Part shown: piece by piece, positions 20,996 to 32,312 of the stretch
Layout of the letters: every line of letters starts with the position of its first letter
Position numbering within the stretch: the stretch's first letter is position 1
Origin: Fragilaria radians
Taxonomy: Eukaryota > Bacillariophyta > Fragilariophyceae > Fragilariales > Fragilariaceae
DNA: 64,000 nucleotides
Assembly: GCA_900642245.1 (NCBI GenBank)
Contig: CAAAJI010000008.1
Coordinates: 4,892 to 68,891 of the forward strand
Reading direction: 5' to 3'
Notes under the pieces: model-generated
Databases searched by the model: none
The model's input: only the letters and a program-made list of their open reading frames with translations
Told to the model about the DNA's origin: nothing
Translations under genes and position numbers: made by a program

Positions 20996-21838
20996 CTTTC
21001 ACACGGTCTTTATTTCACCTAATCCACAATTTATGACCCACACACAATTTTTTCAGTCCTTGTCTGGTTGCTGTCCGCAAACGTTCTGCTGGGAATTTGT
21101 TGCTTGCAGGGCGTGAAAGGGACACTATTGAAAATTCATATCTTTTACATTTAGAAAGAACGTGCGCAAAGAAAGTACACGGACGGTTATACAACGGCCA
21201 AAGCAATGCGAAGCTAGATTTGTCAAAATACATTAGAAATCGGGATATTACACCACCATCAAAAAACATGTCTGCAAATAAGTCGATGATACTTTTTTCA
21301 AAAGGACTTCCAAGCTTATGAGCAAAAATCAGTCTATTGTTAAATTTATAAGCCACCCGAAGCGACAATGGAGACAACTCTTACTACTGTCAAGACAAGA
21401 AAGCATAGAGAATAAAGATATTCTATGCCATTATTCATCTATTGACGGACAATAGCTGTCCATTTCATTTGGCTTACAAATGGTGATAACAATTGTCATA
21501 TTTCATCAGTAAAAATGTTGCGATGAATGCACTTTCCTCTTAAAGGAAAGTATGGGCTATACTTTCTGGTAACAAAAGCAACAAATTCGACAATACTTTT
21601 ATGATTCATGTTGTTTAATCAAGTTACAGTTCATGTTAAGTTCCCTTCATGTACCAAAGGTATTTGAAATATTGAATTCATTTCCCATAGCTTTCATCTA
21701 AGCGTACATGCATGAATGAATGATGCATCTAGAAGCCCTTGATCATCGGTTTTTGAGATAATCTGCAATAAGCATATAAAGTGGACTGTCATAATCTTGA
21801 AGATTTTTTCTCTTGTAATTCGAATATACAAGCCATAA
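20996..21838. other. Intergenic, no gene seen
   Basis: A 120-codon minus-strand frame upstream of PMI starts with TTG and has no recognised motif, so it is not called. Small hairpins occur (GGACA/TGTCC at about 21448-21462, CTTTCC/GGAAAG at about 21532-21550). Confidence 0.35.
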
Positions 21839-22056
21839 TTAAATAATTGTATTTTTTTCTGAAGCCCATTTGTCGTACTTGAGTAACATCGATACGACAT
21901 TTTCCAAATTTGTTTGTCTCCCAGATGCAATTTTTTTTTGAGGTGAAGCATGATACTTCAAGTCTTTGCGCATTTGATTTGGACTGAGAAGAAATACCTC
22001 AGCACTCAAAAGTCGACACCAGGCGATGACGATTTGAATCGTCGTTCTCCCCCTTG
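21839..22056 (-). CDS. Possible 3' end of a gene entering the gap
   Basis: One minus-strand frame is open from the gap edge to a TAA at 21839, about 72 codons. It has a protein-like composition with AEVFLLSPNQMRKDL and LLKYDKWASEKN near its end. I do not recognise it. It could be the last exon of a gene whose body lies in the gap, or chance. The other frames on both strands also stay open for some distance. Confidence 0.25.
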
Positions 22057-22639
22057 NNNNNNNNNNNNNNNNNNNNNNNNNNNNNNNNNNNNNNNNNNNN
22101 NNNNNNNNNNNNNNNNNNNNNNNNNNNNNNNNNNNNNNNNNNNNNNNNNNNNNNNNNNNNNNNNNNNNNNNNNNNNNNNNNNNNNNNNNNNNNNNNNNNN
22201 NNNNNNNNNNNNNNNNNNNNNNNNNNNNNNNNNNNNNNNNNNNNNNNNNNNNNNNNNNNNNNNNNNNNNNNNNNNNNNNNNNNNNNNNNNNNNNNNNNNN
22301 NNNNNNNNNNNNNNNNNNNNNNNNNNNNNNNNNNNNNNNNNNNNNNNNNNNNNNNNNNNNNNNNNNNNNNNNNNNNNNNNNNNNNNNNNNNNNNNNNNNN
22401 NNNNNNNNNNNNNNNNNNNNNNNNNNNNNNNNNNNNNNNNNNNNNNNNNNNNNNNNNNNNNNNNNNNNNNNNNNNNNNNNNNNNNNNNNNNNNNNNNNNN
22501 NNNNNNNNNNNNNNNNNNNNNNNNNNNNNNNNNNNNNNNNNNNNNNNNNNNNNNNNNNNNNNNNNNNNNNNNNNNNNNNNNNNNNNNNNNNNNNNNNNNN
22601 NNNNNNNNNNNNNNNNNNNNNNNNNNNNNNNNNNNNNNN
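22057..22639. other. Assembly gap (583 N)
   Basis: A run of N. The copia polyprotein is already open at its right edge and lacks its 5' gag part and 5' LTR, so the true missing sequence is probably longer than 583 bases. Confidence 0.95.
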
Positions 22640-22641
22640 GA

Positions 22642-25600
22642 ACAGCAAGTGATGCATTTGAAGCTATAGCCTTTTTATTTGGAGCAGAGAAACAGAGATA
22701 TGGCAGAGTATTTGATGATTTGGAGAACGACCAAATGAAGAATATTGATTCCTTTCCCAAGACCTTAATTGAATCCTATAATCTTCTATCAAGATGGAAA
22801 GATACATCCAAGAGATACCATTTGGAACCAGTCATAGACGGCGTCAACTTTACAACCAAAGGTGATAGAAAAGGAGAAGAAGAGCAGCTGGCTAGTCAAG
22901 AGAAGGATGAAATTACCTTAACTACAAGAGCAAAGCCCAATAATACCAAACCCAAGATTACAATTACATGTTTCAAATGTGGCGAAGAGGGGCACCTTGC
23001 TTCCAACTGCCCTAAACATCCAAGACAAGAGGAAACCTCAAGTGCCACAGAACAAGTTACCACAGGAAACCAACTATTGATGCAGGGGATTCAAAACAGC
23101 CTAGAGTCATACAGTTTCAACACTCAAGGAATTAAAGAGATTGAAGGGACAGTAAACAATGCATCCATCACAAGACACAGCATCTCTAAACAATGGATAC
23201 TTCTTGATAATCAGTCCACGGTAGATGTATTTATCAATCCTGATTTGGTTTCTGATATCCATGTTACTAATACAATTATGCATATTCATTGTCATTCTGG
23301 AACATCATCAACCAGGTTACAAGCTACACTTCCAGGATACGGCAAAGTATGGTTTGATCATAATGGGATTGCAAACATCCTTTCCCTCTCCAATGTCAAA
23401 AAGAAATATAGGGTAACATTTGACAGTTCCCTAGACGATACTTTCCATGTTCATAAGCCTGATGGTAGTACAAAAAGCTTTGTTGCATTGAATGATGGAG
23501 GTGGGCTTTATTACTTGGATACAAATCAACAGTCAATGCTTCAAGGAACTAATTTTGTTACCACAGTAGACAACAACAAAAATAAATACTCTTCGCGTGA
23601 TGTACAAAGAGCAGAGTTTGCTAGGAAAGTCCAAGACATGATTGGTCGTCCATCAACGCAACGCTACATCAATATCATAAGAAAGAATCAATTACCCAAC
23701 TGCGCTGTTACTACAGAGGATATAAAGATGGCTGAGGATATCTTTGGGCCAAATTTGGGCTCACTAAAAGGTAAATCAACAAGAGGAAAAGCCACACATA
23801 CTGAGATTAATCATCCTACACCCATCCCCATTAATATCATGAATAAATATTACCTCATAACGCTGGCAATTGATATTATGTTCCTCAATAATATTCCCTT
23901 CCTTACATCCATATCTCGACATATTGGATTTGGAACAGCTGAGAGGCTTGTTAATAGACAAGTGTCAAGTTTAATCAAGGCAATAAAAGGATTATGCCAG
24001 GTATATTCACTTCGGGGATTTAAGATAAGCACCATACTTGGAGATAATGAATTTGAACCACTACGTGGCAAGCTATCAGAGCTCCATATACAACTGAATG
24101 TAGCAGCAGTGGATGAACACGTCCCTGAGATTGAGAGATACAATCGCACCATAAAAGAACGCTGTCGCTCTATTTATAATACTCTGCCCTTCAAGAAGAT
24201 ACCACAAGTTATGGTGGCGCATATGGTATACTTTTCTGTCTTTTGGTTGAACAGCTTTCCCATAAAGGATGGTATTTCTTCCCATGTCAGTCCTAGAACA
24301 ATTATTACTGGTTTGACAATCAACTTTTTAGTTCACTGTCAGCTTGAATTTGGATCTTATGTTCAAACACATGAAATCCATGATAACAGTATGTCTCCAA
24401 GAACAATTGGTGCCATCTGTCTTGGTCCAAAAGGGAATGTGCAAGGAGGTTATAATTTTATGAGCTTAATTACAGGTAACCGGATTCATCGCCGACAATG
24501 GACATTGCTTCCAATGCCTGCAGATGTCATAGAGAGGGTTCACAGCCTTGCTACACACAGCTCTCAAGGGTTAGACTTCAGAGATAAAAATGATGATTCA
24601 GATAGAGACGTATCAAGTCAAGATGAGGACAGCTATGACAATAATGATGATGAAGGAATATACTACCACACAATCACAAATGATGGATTTCAAAGTGACA
24701 GTATCCAAGATGCCGATGATGATAGTAATCCATCAGTAGACCCAACAATCCCAGAAATTAACCAAGACTTCAATGATAATCATTCTGAGATAGAGGAGCT
24801 GCAAGATGAGGAGTTACAAGAAGGAATGGATAATCAAATTGCAGGAGTGGATCCCAATACAATTGAAGACACCTTTGCAGGAGAGGTTGTGAATCCAACT
24901 CTCAGAAGATCTACACGTGTGACTAGGAAACCTGAAAGACTAATTGAAACCCACATGCTTACATCATATGGAAGGCCCATGACATGCTTAATGATGTATG
25001 ATACCCAATCAAAGAACATTGTCCAATACTACAGACCTATGACCGATCCAACAGGAATGGAATCAGTGCTTATGACACAATATAACATGAAACAGGGAAT
25101 TAAACATTTTGGTGAAAAAGGAATGGAAGCCCTGATGACTGAGCTTAGACAACTAGACCTAAGGAAGGTTCTGGAGCCAATGAATGCTACTGATTTATCT
25201 GATGAAGAGAAGAGAATGTCACTGAACTACTTGATGTTTTTAACTGAAAAACGTGATGGTGTGATTAAAGGAAGAGGTTGTGCTGATGGGCGCAAACAAC
25301 GTGCATTCATTGAAAAGGAACAAGCCTCTTCCCCAACAGTATCATTGGAGGCATTATTACTTACATGTGTTATTGATGCTTTGGAAAAACGTTATATAGC
25401 CACAACAGATATCCCAGGTGCATTCATGCACGCAGAGATTGATGAAGTAGTTCATATAAAATTCAAGGGTACTCTTGCTGAACTATTGGTTCGCATTAAT
25501 CCAACACTATACAGAAAGCATATTTTTCTGGAAAAAGGAGTCCCTGTTCTATATGCCAAACTTGCTAAAGCTTTATATGGCACTTTACGTGCAGCCTTGT

Positions 25601-26490
25601 TATTCTGGAACAATCTCACAAAGACACTGAAGGATTGGGGATTTTCACTTAATGCCTATGACCGTTGTGTTGCCAATAAGAATATTAATGGACATCAATG
25701 TACCATAGTCTGGCATGTAGACGATTTGAAGATCTCTCATGTTCAAGAACAAGTGGTCAACAATATTATAAAACAGTTGAACAATAAGTATGGAAAGGAA
25801 ACTCCATTAAAAACAACATTTGGAAAAAAACATAAATACCTTGGCATGACAATTGACTTTGAAGAAGATGGTTATGTAACCATAAATATGAAAGATTATG
25901 TTCAAAAGATATTAGATGAAATTCCCTTTGAAATGAAAGGTAACGCTACTACTCCTGCAGCTACATATTTATTTGATGTAAATTGCAACTGTCCAAAACT
26001 TACGGAAGATGAGAGTCAATTTTTTCATTACATGGTAGCCAAATTATTATTTTTATGCAAAAGGGGTCGTCCAGACATCCAAACCCCAATTGCCTTTCTC
26101 AGCACAAGAGTCAAGGAACCAGATGGTGACGATATGAAGAAATTAGGACGGGTAACCAAATACCTTGACAGCACCCGTGATCTCACTCTCCGACTATCTG
26201 CCAAAACTCCGTTGGTAATTAAATGGTGGATTGATGGTTCATTTGCAGTACACCCAAATATGAGAAGTCATACAGGAAGTACCATGTCTATGGGAATGGG
26301 ATCAATTTGGTCTAACTCTATCAAACAGAAATTAAACACAAGAAGTTCTACTGAAGCCGAATTGGTTGCAGTTGATGATATGATGCCTCAGATATTGTGG
26401 ACAAAATATTTTTTGAATGAACAAGGGCTTGATATTGCACCAATTAGGATTGATTCAACACCCCTCCCATCATCATGTTGCTTAAAATAA
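22642..26490 (+). mobile_element. Ty1/copia retrotransposon polyprotein, 5' and 3' incomplete
   Basis: One frame of 1,282 codons runs from the gap to a TAA at 26490. In order it shows a gag part, a CCHC zinc knuckle (CFKCGEEGHLASNC, 22969-23010), a protease with the unusual ILLDNQST active-site block (23197-23220) in place of DSG/DTG, an integrase with D (23872), D (24043) and E (24133) in the ERYNRT context, a long acidic linker, and a C-terminal RT with a HVDD rather than YVDD box (about 25714-25725). The RNase H part contains WWIDGSFAVHPN and RSSTEAELVAV. The domain order gag-PR-IN-RT-RH defines copia. Near 26445-26455 the frame shifts: the expected NT..IMLLK run is in another frame and the frame ends in SSCCLK. 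No 3' LTR was found, so the copy is probably dead despite its long frame. Confidence 0.93.
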
Positions 26491-26654
26491 CTGAATTGGT
26501 GCGTAGAGATTTTAAACTTTACTATGCACTTATCTCTCGAAGTTCTATGAGCAAGAAGGATGATTACTAAATTAGAAAGAGCGAACTTTATCTCGTTGTT
26601 GAAGAAATATTTCAAAAGATATACATGTGCCATTACAAAATAAGGAATAACTCA
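26491..26654. other. Decayed copia end and spacer
   Basis: The first 40 bases still encode fragments of the expected RNase H continuation in a shifted frame. After that no copia homology is visible. Confidence 0.4.
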
Positions 26655-27131
26655 TCAAGTTTCTGCATTCAAAAACTCATACACCGTTGTAGGATTATCG
26701 TCCAAGAGTTGTCGTAAGGGTCCAAATAAAGTTGGAGTACCACATTGTCGAATTCGTAGTAAATCATCCCACGAGATGGATTCCCAACCTTGACATTTTT
26801 CGGGTTCCCGATTGACGGGATGTTGATTTGTATCCGCCATTTCTCCAGTCATAAAGATTGTAATATAGTGCCTGCTTTCTTCGGACATGATATTGTTCGA
26901 GACGTGGGCAAATTTCAGGTTCACAATTTCCACATTCATTTCTTCCCAAACTTCTCTCTTGGCACAATCTTCCCAACTTTCCATCATCTCCAAATGCCCC
27001 CCTGGTAAGGCTAATGAACCAGCACCATGACTCCCTAGTCGAATTCCACAATAGACGTTTTTGTGACGTGATGGATCTCGAACTAAGACTCCAATGCCAA
27101 CCCGCACATTTTGTTGGGATTGTTGTGTCAT
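26655..27131 (-). CDS. Nudix hydrolase, NUDT15/MTH2-like
   Basis: The protein has 158 residues from the ATG at 27131. An upstream extension would need GTG and is not used. The Nudix box runs from G45 to V67: G-HLEMM-E-SWEDCAK-RE-V-W-EE-M-N-V. It has Asn at the last Gly position, where NUDT15 proteins also deviate. The continuations HVSNNIMSEESRHYITIFM and PEKCQGWESISWDDL match the layout of NUDT15 and related fungal and plant enzymes, which hydrolyse nucleoside triphosphates including modified dNTPs. The exact substrate is inferred only from this resemblance. It has no targeting signal. Confidence 0.88.
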   Translation of the reverse strand: MTQQSQQNVRVGIGVLVRDPSRHKNVYCGIRLGSHGAGSLALPGGHLEMMESWEDCAKREVWEEMNVEIVNLKFAHVSNNIMSEESRHYITIFMTGEMADTNQHPVNREPEKCQGWESISWDDLLRIRQCGTPTLFGPLRQLLDDNPTTVYEFLNAET

Positions 27132-28249
27132 GGACAAATTAAAATGCTGGTGAACACGAAAATGCACTGATTCTATGGATACTCGTTAATCCGGTGCTAT
27201 GCTAGTAGGCAAGGTTCCGATACTAATCATCATTATAAATTAGAATTCCCTGCCGTAGCTAGTGGTCTAGGGGCGGTTCTATTCCGTCATACAGTAGTAT
27301 TTATAAACAAACTTGCCATGCCATAACAAAACCCACATCTGTTAAGAGATAGAATGACATCATCCGCTGCATGTCACGCCAAGGTCATCAATATTTTCTC
27401 GAAATTCTCTTGTGCTTTTCCAAATGTTAGTAACTATTTGGGATCTGTAATGACGTAACTCCTCAATCTATGCAATACCTTTGATATCTTACATTAACTT
27501 GTAATTCAATAACTCGCATGCATCCCTTAGGGCACATGATTCACTAAACTACTTGACCATTATCATCAGAATGTCTTCCAACAACATTCCTAATTCAAGG
27601 AGATATTCATGTTTCTCATACTTATGGCCTAGAAAGCTAATCTCAACGCTTTGGAAAATTCACTCCTCAAATACTTTGTCAGAGCTTCGGTTGCTTTGTT
27701 CTCTGTAAATAAAAGTTGACTCTAGAACAGATGTCTTCTGACTTTGGCAGCACACCTAATTTCTCAAATCAACATATTTTGTCCTCATAGATGCTGTTAA
27801 ATTGCCCCGCAAATGCTTCGCTCCAAAAGATATTAACTTTAAAATGCGATTGGTTTCTTACATTTTGGTTGTGAAATGAATTCCTTAGGAGCTTCGCTTA
27901 GCGCAAAAATTCAGTCTCATTGGATAAAAGTGCTACACTTTCCTGCACCCTTCTTTATCAAGAGATTGGTGATCCACACAGAATGCTAATGAATACAGTT
28001 ACAGAGATTTTCCTTTCTTCGTCATTAGCATTATCACTATCACTGTGAAGAATAACTATCATGGCCATCATCACTCGTAGTCGTTCTAGTATTCAATCCT
28101 AGGCGTTGTGTATCCACTGTGATCGTAGTCACTCACAATTAAGCATTCATTGACACTTCGAATGAATATGCCGATACTTTGATAATTCACGAACCGCGTT
28201 TGTCATGTCTATATAAACGCTTCCTTACTCCACTTTGATAAAGCAAGCG
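27132..28249. other. Intergenic, no gene seen
   Basis: No supportable coding region is seen on either strand. It borders a decayed copia element on the right. Confidence 0.4.
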
Positions 28250-29750
28250 TTGACTGCTTGCAATGGTTATCTTCTCTGTATGAATCAAGACTTAACTCCA
28301 TGTGCCGATTGGCATTTAGTAGCTCTACACATAATGAAAAAAATCACCTAAAGTTCACACTTGGGGTCCACTTTATTCAAGGTATCAACAATCTTGTTCT
28401 CACCTTTAGATATCAATGCTTTTTGAGTTTGACCCTACAGAACCGTTTTTGGCAACATTAATCATCTTTGCTTTCAACGCTCATATCAAATGCCATTTTG
28501 AAAACACCTTTCTGAATGAAAACGGTTTGACTTTTGTTTCCAATTTGAGCCATTCGCTAATACGATACTAAACATCATACAGCATAGATCGGTGACAGCT
28601 TCCAACACTCCTCATTTGATTGCTATCATTAGTTCTCATTTCCCGATAGCCATGCCGCCATGAATCTATTAAAATTCGACCATTACTGAGCCATCTTTAG
28701 TCATGTGTGACAAGCAACACCTATATCTCCAATCCATTTATCTTTTTGATGTTCCTACCGCATTCTTTGAGAGCCGCTTTAACACTGAGAATCAAGCTGC
28801 TTTCTTTTCCAAACCTACTTTGGTACTTTTTTACCCTTACCACTTTAGCTGTGTTTTTTAGAAATCTCGAATTATTCTTTCTTGTCAGGCAGCTCATGGA
28901 TTCATGATGACATTCATTTCATTAATGTCCCTCAAAAGTTCTTGTCATCAATGCTACATCTTGTTTTTCATTTTCTGAATCAGTTTTAGGACATTTTTGC
29001 ATGAATTTAAAGTATATCTCAAATCTATTTTTGTCAGCATTCATATTTTTGCTATCATTCAGTATGTATTCAAGCTTAATTGCAGACCCTTATATTCCTT
29101 TGGTAGATTATTGAGAACATGACGCATTAAGCCCATACACCATATATGAAATATCTATTGGGTCTTCAATCCTAAACCGTAGGTCCTCTATTTTTGTCAA
29201 CCATTCATGAGGATCCTCTCTATTCGATCTCAATCTGAAGCCATGCTTTAATGCAAGTAAGACCGGAGCACGCTTTGTATATTTTCCTTCAACTTTGACC
29301 CTACAAGTGCTGTATTTCCCTCTGAAAGGATACTGTCTTAACTCAAGCTAATCAGATTACAATTCACTCAACTAAAGCTGATTGATCCATGAACACTCAA
29401 GATTTTCTCTTTGTCTGTAATTTTATTGCACTTCGTGAAAGAAGGCTTTGGATTCCTTCAAAGTTCATCTCATCAAAACCTTGTGATTCTTCAGGAAGAT
29501 CTTCAATACCAAGTTGCAACTTCCCCCAACCTCTTAGATTTGCTTTTGCTAGGAACTTTACTCCCAAAGCAAGCGATTCACTTTGCTTTCCCTACCGATT
29601 CACTAATCTCGAAAAAGTGTGCCGCTCTTTGCCTATCTTTAACCTTCTTTTCAACTAAGGCACTATATTATCTTGAAGGCTTTAGGGTTTGATAGGCCTT
29701 GCAGTTTTCAGTGTGTTAGAAAGCTTCCAAAGCGAATCATATTGATTTAG
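28250..29750 (-). pseudogene. Heavily decayed Ty1/copia gag-protease remnant
   Basis: On the minus strand, islands of copia gag remain, each in a different frame. They are DPHEWLTKIEDLRFRIED (about 29165-29220), NNLPKEYKGL (about 29070-29115), ALMTRTFEGH (about 28923-28955) and a protease-like ACHMTKDGS block (about 28690-28720, with a frameshift inside). Their order and spacing match copia gag followed by protease. Stops and shifts are frequent, so this is an old insertion. Limits are approximate. Confidence 0.6.
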
Positions 29751-31037
29751 AGGAATATTGCAATCCTATTCGTAAAGTTCATCGAGGCTACTGCCTCGGC
29801 TTACCACAGTGTCTTTCTGAGAATAATATGTGAGACACATCTAGAAATCTGAATTGACATCAAGATCAGAAAGGATGCAGACGTTGCCAGAAGATAACTT
29901 CAGTGCTATGTGCTAATCCTTTACATTATAACCGCTTTCTGCCTACTAATCACGAGGGTCAATAAATCGATTTTAAACTTATGCTTAAATAAGGATGTGC
30001 GGAACGTTTCATGTTAATATGTTATTGTAAAATCCTTTTCATTGTTTACAGATTGTGCATGGTAGGAATAAATAGCTACGGTGCTTTCACACATTGATGT
30101 AGTTGTCCAGTGTTCGCCATAACAGCGATGTGTGGCTTTTATCAGGTTTTGATGCCGTTCTTTTCATCAAGCGATTCCCCTGAGGCTGGACATCATTTCG
30201 AGTTAGACTATCTGCCAAGTGATCAAGCACTTAAAATAAGTTAAGAATTTTAAAGATTTAGCTAAAATATCATATATGTATTCAAATTCTCTGCTATTTT
30301 TGTGGTATGCATAGTTGATAGTGTTCAAAGACTGGTTGCACCATATGGTAGAGTAGAAATAGTCAGAGTTGTTTCCCCTCATGTGAAACGATTCACTGCA
30401 AAGCAGCAGATTGCTCTAGATTTTTCAAGACGTGTTTTCAAATATCCATCACTGAAATTTTACAAGTTAACGTATGAGGTCTTCCAGGAAATTCTAGATA
30501 TTATGGACCCAGGCGTTGTATGTCTTGTTTTGTCTCCTAGGTATTAAGATGAACCTAAATCCTATTCGTAAGATATGGTCTTTCTGTCGTTCCATCGAAA
30601 AACATTTTAAATGATGGCTTTCTTAATTGGAACTCTTAAATGTCTCATCACGGTGGGTGTCGTACTGCTTTTGCTTTCTTGTGCCCATTCTACACTATTT
30701 CATGACCTGGAGTTACATTATATTTAGTCATTGGCAGTTGCAACGTTTCCTAGCCACAAGTGTTTGTGTTTTCTTTGGTTTAAACATAACAACTTTCGGT
30801 TTTGTAACTCAGTTGATTCTATATCTAGAATCAGTACAGTTGGATGGAAAATAACCTAGAATTAGACTTATCAAAATCTCAACTTCAATCTTTTGTATTG
30901 CTCTTGAGATTCTTTAAGGTCAGAAATGATGGATTGGATACAAAGCAATATTCAATTCTTTAGAATATTGCGTCCAAAAGATGGATATCTCTAAACTTTC
31001 ATCGGGAAATAAAGTTACAACATAACAGATTCAGAGC
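29751..31037. other. Intergenic, no gene seen
   Basis: An 81-codon plus-strand frame at 30302 needs a GTG start and matches nothing I know. The remainder is AT-rich spacer downstream of the 424-residue membrane protein gene. Confidence 0.35.
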
Positions 31038-32312
31038 TTACTCGTCAGAGGGGCCGTATAGAGATTTCGTTTTACCACGATGCGATTCTATCTGCAAGGA
31101 CAAGTTATTTAAATCAGTAATAATGTCACTTATGTCCGAATTTTCATAAGCAAAGGCATCGTCATCAGATTGGAAGGAGTCTTGAATATCCCTGGAGGTC
31201 TTCTTTCGCTCCCAAGATACGTTTAGTATACTGTTATCAAGATCGTTCAAGACATATGGAATTACTTCTGAGTGCTTCGACCTATGAGATGCCGGAGTAT
31301 TCTCCTCATCGGTTCCTTCCATGACAAGGCTTAAATCTTTGTTACCATGAGGTTCTATCATTGAGATGTCGTTCCCAAATGCAGCTGCCGATATTGGACT
31401 TATTGTATTCTGCCTTGTCCATGTTGCCAGTTGTTCGCCATTTTCCATATCCAAGGTAAGCGTCGCTGTTTTTGATGTTGTTGCTTTCGTATCCATTGTC
31501 AATCCTGAGATTGAGCTGGTGGAAGTAAACACTGAGCGAGGATTATAAGTGAATTTGCTTGATTCTTGAGAGCAAATCGAATGTTCTGGTGATGGTGAGC
31601 GAACAGGCGATTCTGGCTCCTCATCTGTTGGCTGATGTAAGACCTCAGTCTTTACTCGTAATTGAGATTTTGGTTTCTTCTTGTCCCGGAAGTATACACA
31701 CGCAGCGATGCTGACAATTAATACTATTACACCCGAAGATATGGATGCAATTATATATGCCATATTTTTGCCCATGAAATTTTCGCTACTTTCATTTTCC
31801 TGGTGACTTGTGAGGTCTTCTGTAACGATAACTTGGTGATTCAACTCAATTGTAAGATGAGTCATATCGGTAAGGAAAGACACATCTGACAGTTGAAGGT
31901 CAGTAATGAAGGAGATACGAGATGCACTCCGAAAGATATCTTTTAATCGATTGAAAATGAAATTCTCTCCAGGTAGCGGAACAGAATTGAAAAAAGCGGA
32001 TCCATCGCAGTCAATAGTTGCGGAAAATGATGAATCGTAATTCTTTTCAAGTGTGAAATTATTGACTGCTAGGGAAGTATGACTAAAATAATCATCGCTT
32101 ATACTCTCCGAGAAGTATTGCTTCAATTGTCCATCCAAGAATCTTGATGTTATGGCTATTATGTCCGATTGCAATACCTTGGACTCTGACGAAGAATCAG
32201 AATTAAATTGAAGGGACAATTTACCGAAGAATACTTCTTCAGATACAATTTCAGCATTCCCAAAGCATATGAGAACAGCAAGGATTGAAAGATTAGAACG
32301 AAGGACCTTCAT
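31038..32312 (-). CDS. Single-pass membrane protein, unknown family
   Basis: The protein has 424 residues from the ATG at 32312. It has a signal peptide (1-20), an ectodomain of about 160 residues, a transmembrane helix at about 184-208 (MAYIIASISSGVIVLIVSIA) followed by a basic RDKKKPK stop-transfer, and a Ser/Thr/acidic cytoplasmic tail. The general plan resembles the PDZ-containing protein at 15860: a secreted N-terminal domain of the same pattern (strand, helix with an F/L-rich face, strand), a helix, then a disordered tail. It lacks the Pro/Ser stalk and the PDZ domain. Homology between the two ectodomains is only a suspicion. The tail is likely phosphorylated, given many SP and S-acidic sites. 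Function unknown. Confidence 0.65.
   Translation of the reverse strand: MKVLRSNLSILAVLICFGNAEIVSEEVFFGKLSLQFNSDSSSESKVLQSDIIAITSRFLDGQLKQYFSESISDDYFSHTSLAVNNFTLEKNYDSSFSATIDCDGSAFFNSVPLPGENFIFNRLKDIFRSASRISFITDLQLSDVSFLTDMTHLTIELNHQVIVTEDLTSHQENESSENFMGKNMAYIIASISSGVIVLIVSIAACVYFRDKKKPKSQLRVKTEVLHQPTDEEPESPVRSPSPEHSICSQESSKFTYNPRSVFTSTSSISGLTMDTKATTSKTATLTLDMENGEQLATWTRQNTISPISAAAFGNDISMIEPHGNKDLSLVMEGTDEENTPASHRSKHSEVIPYVLNDLDNSILNVSWERKKTSRDIQDSFQSDDDAFAYENSDISDIITDLNNLSLQIESHRGKTKSLYGPSDE

Noticed and set aside
21015..21377. 120-codon minus-strand frame upstream of PMI
   Set aside because: It starts with TTG, has no domain-like content and overlaps the expected PMI promoter.
30302..30547. 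81-codon frame with protein-like composition
   Set aside because: It needs a GTG start, has no neighbours or splice signals that would make it an exon, and matches nothing I know.
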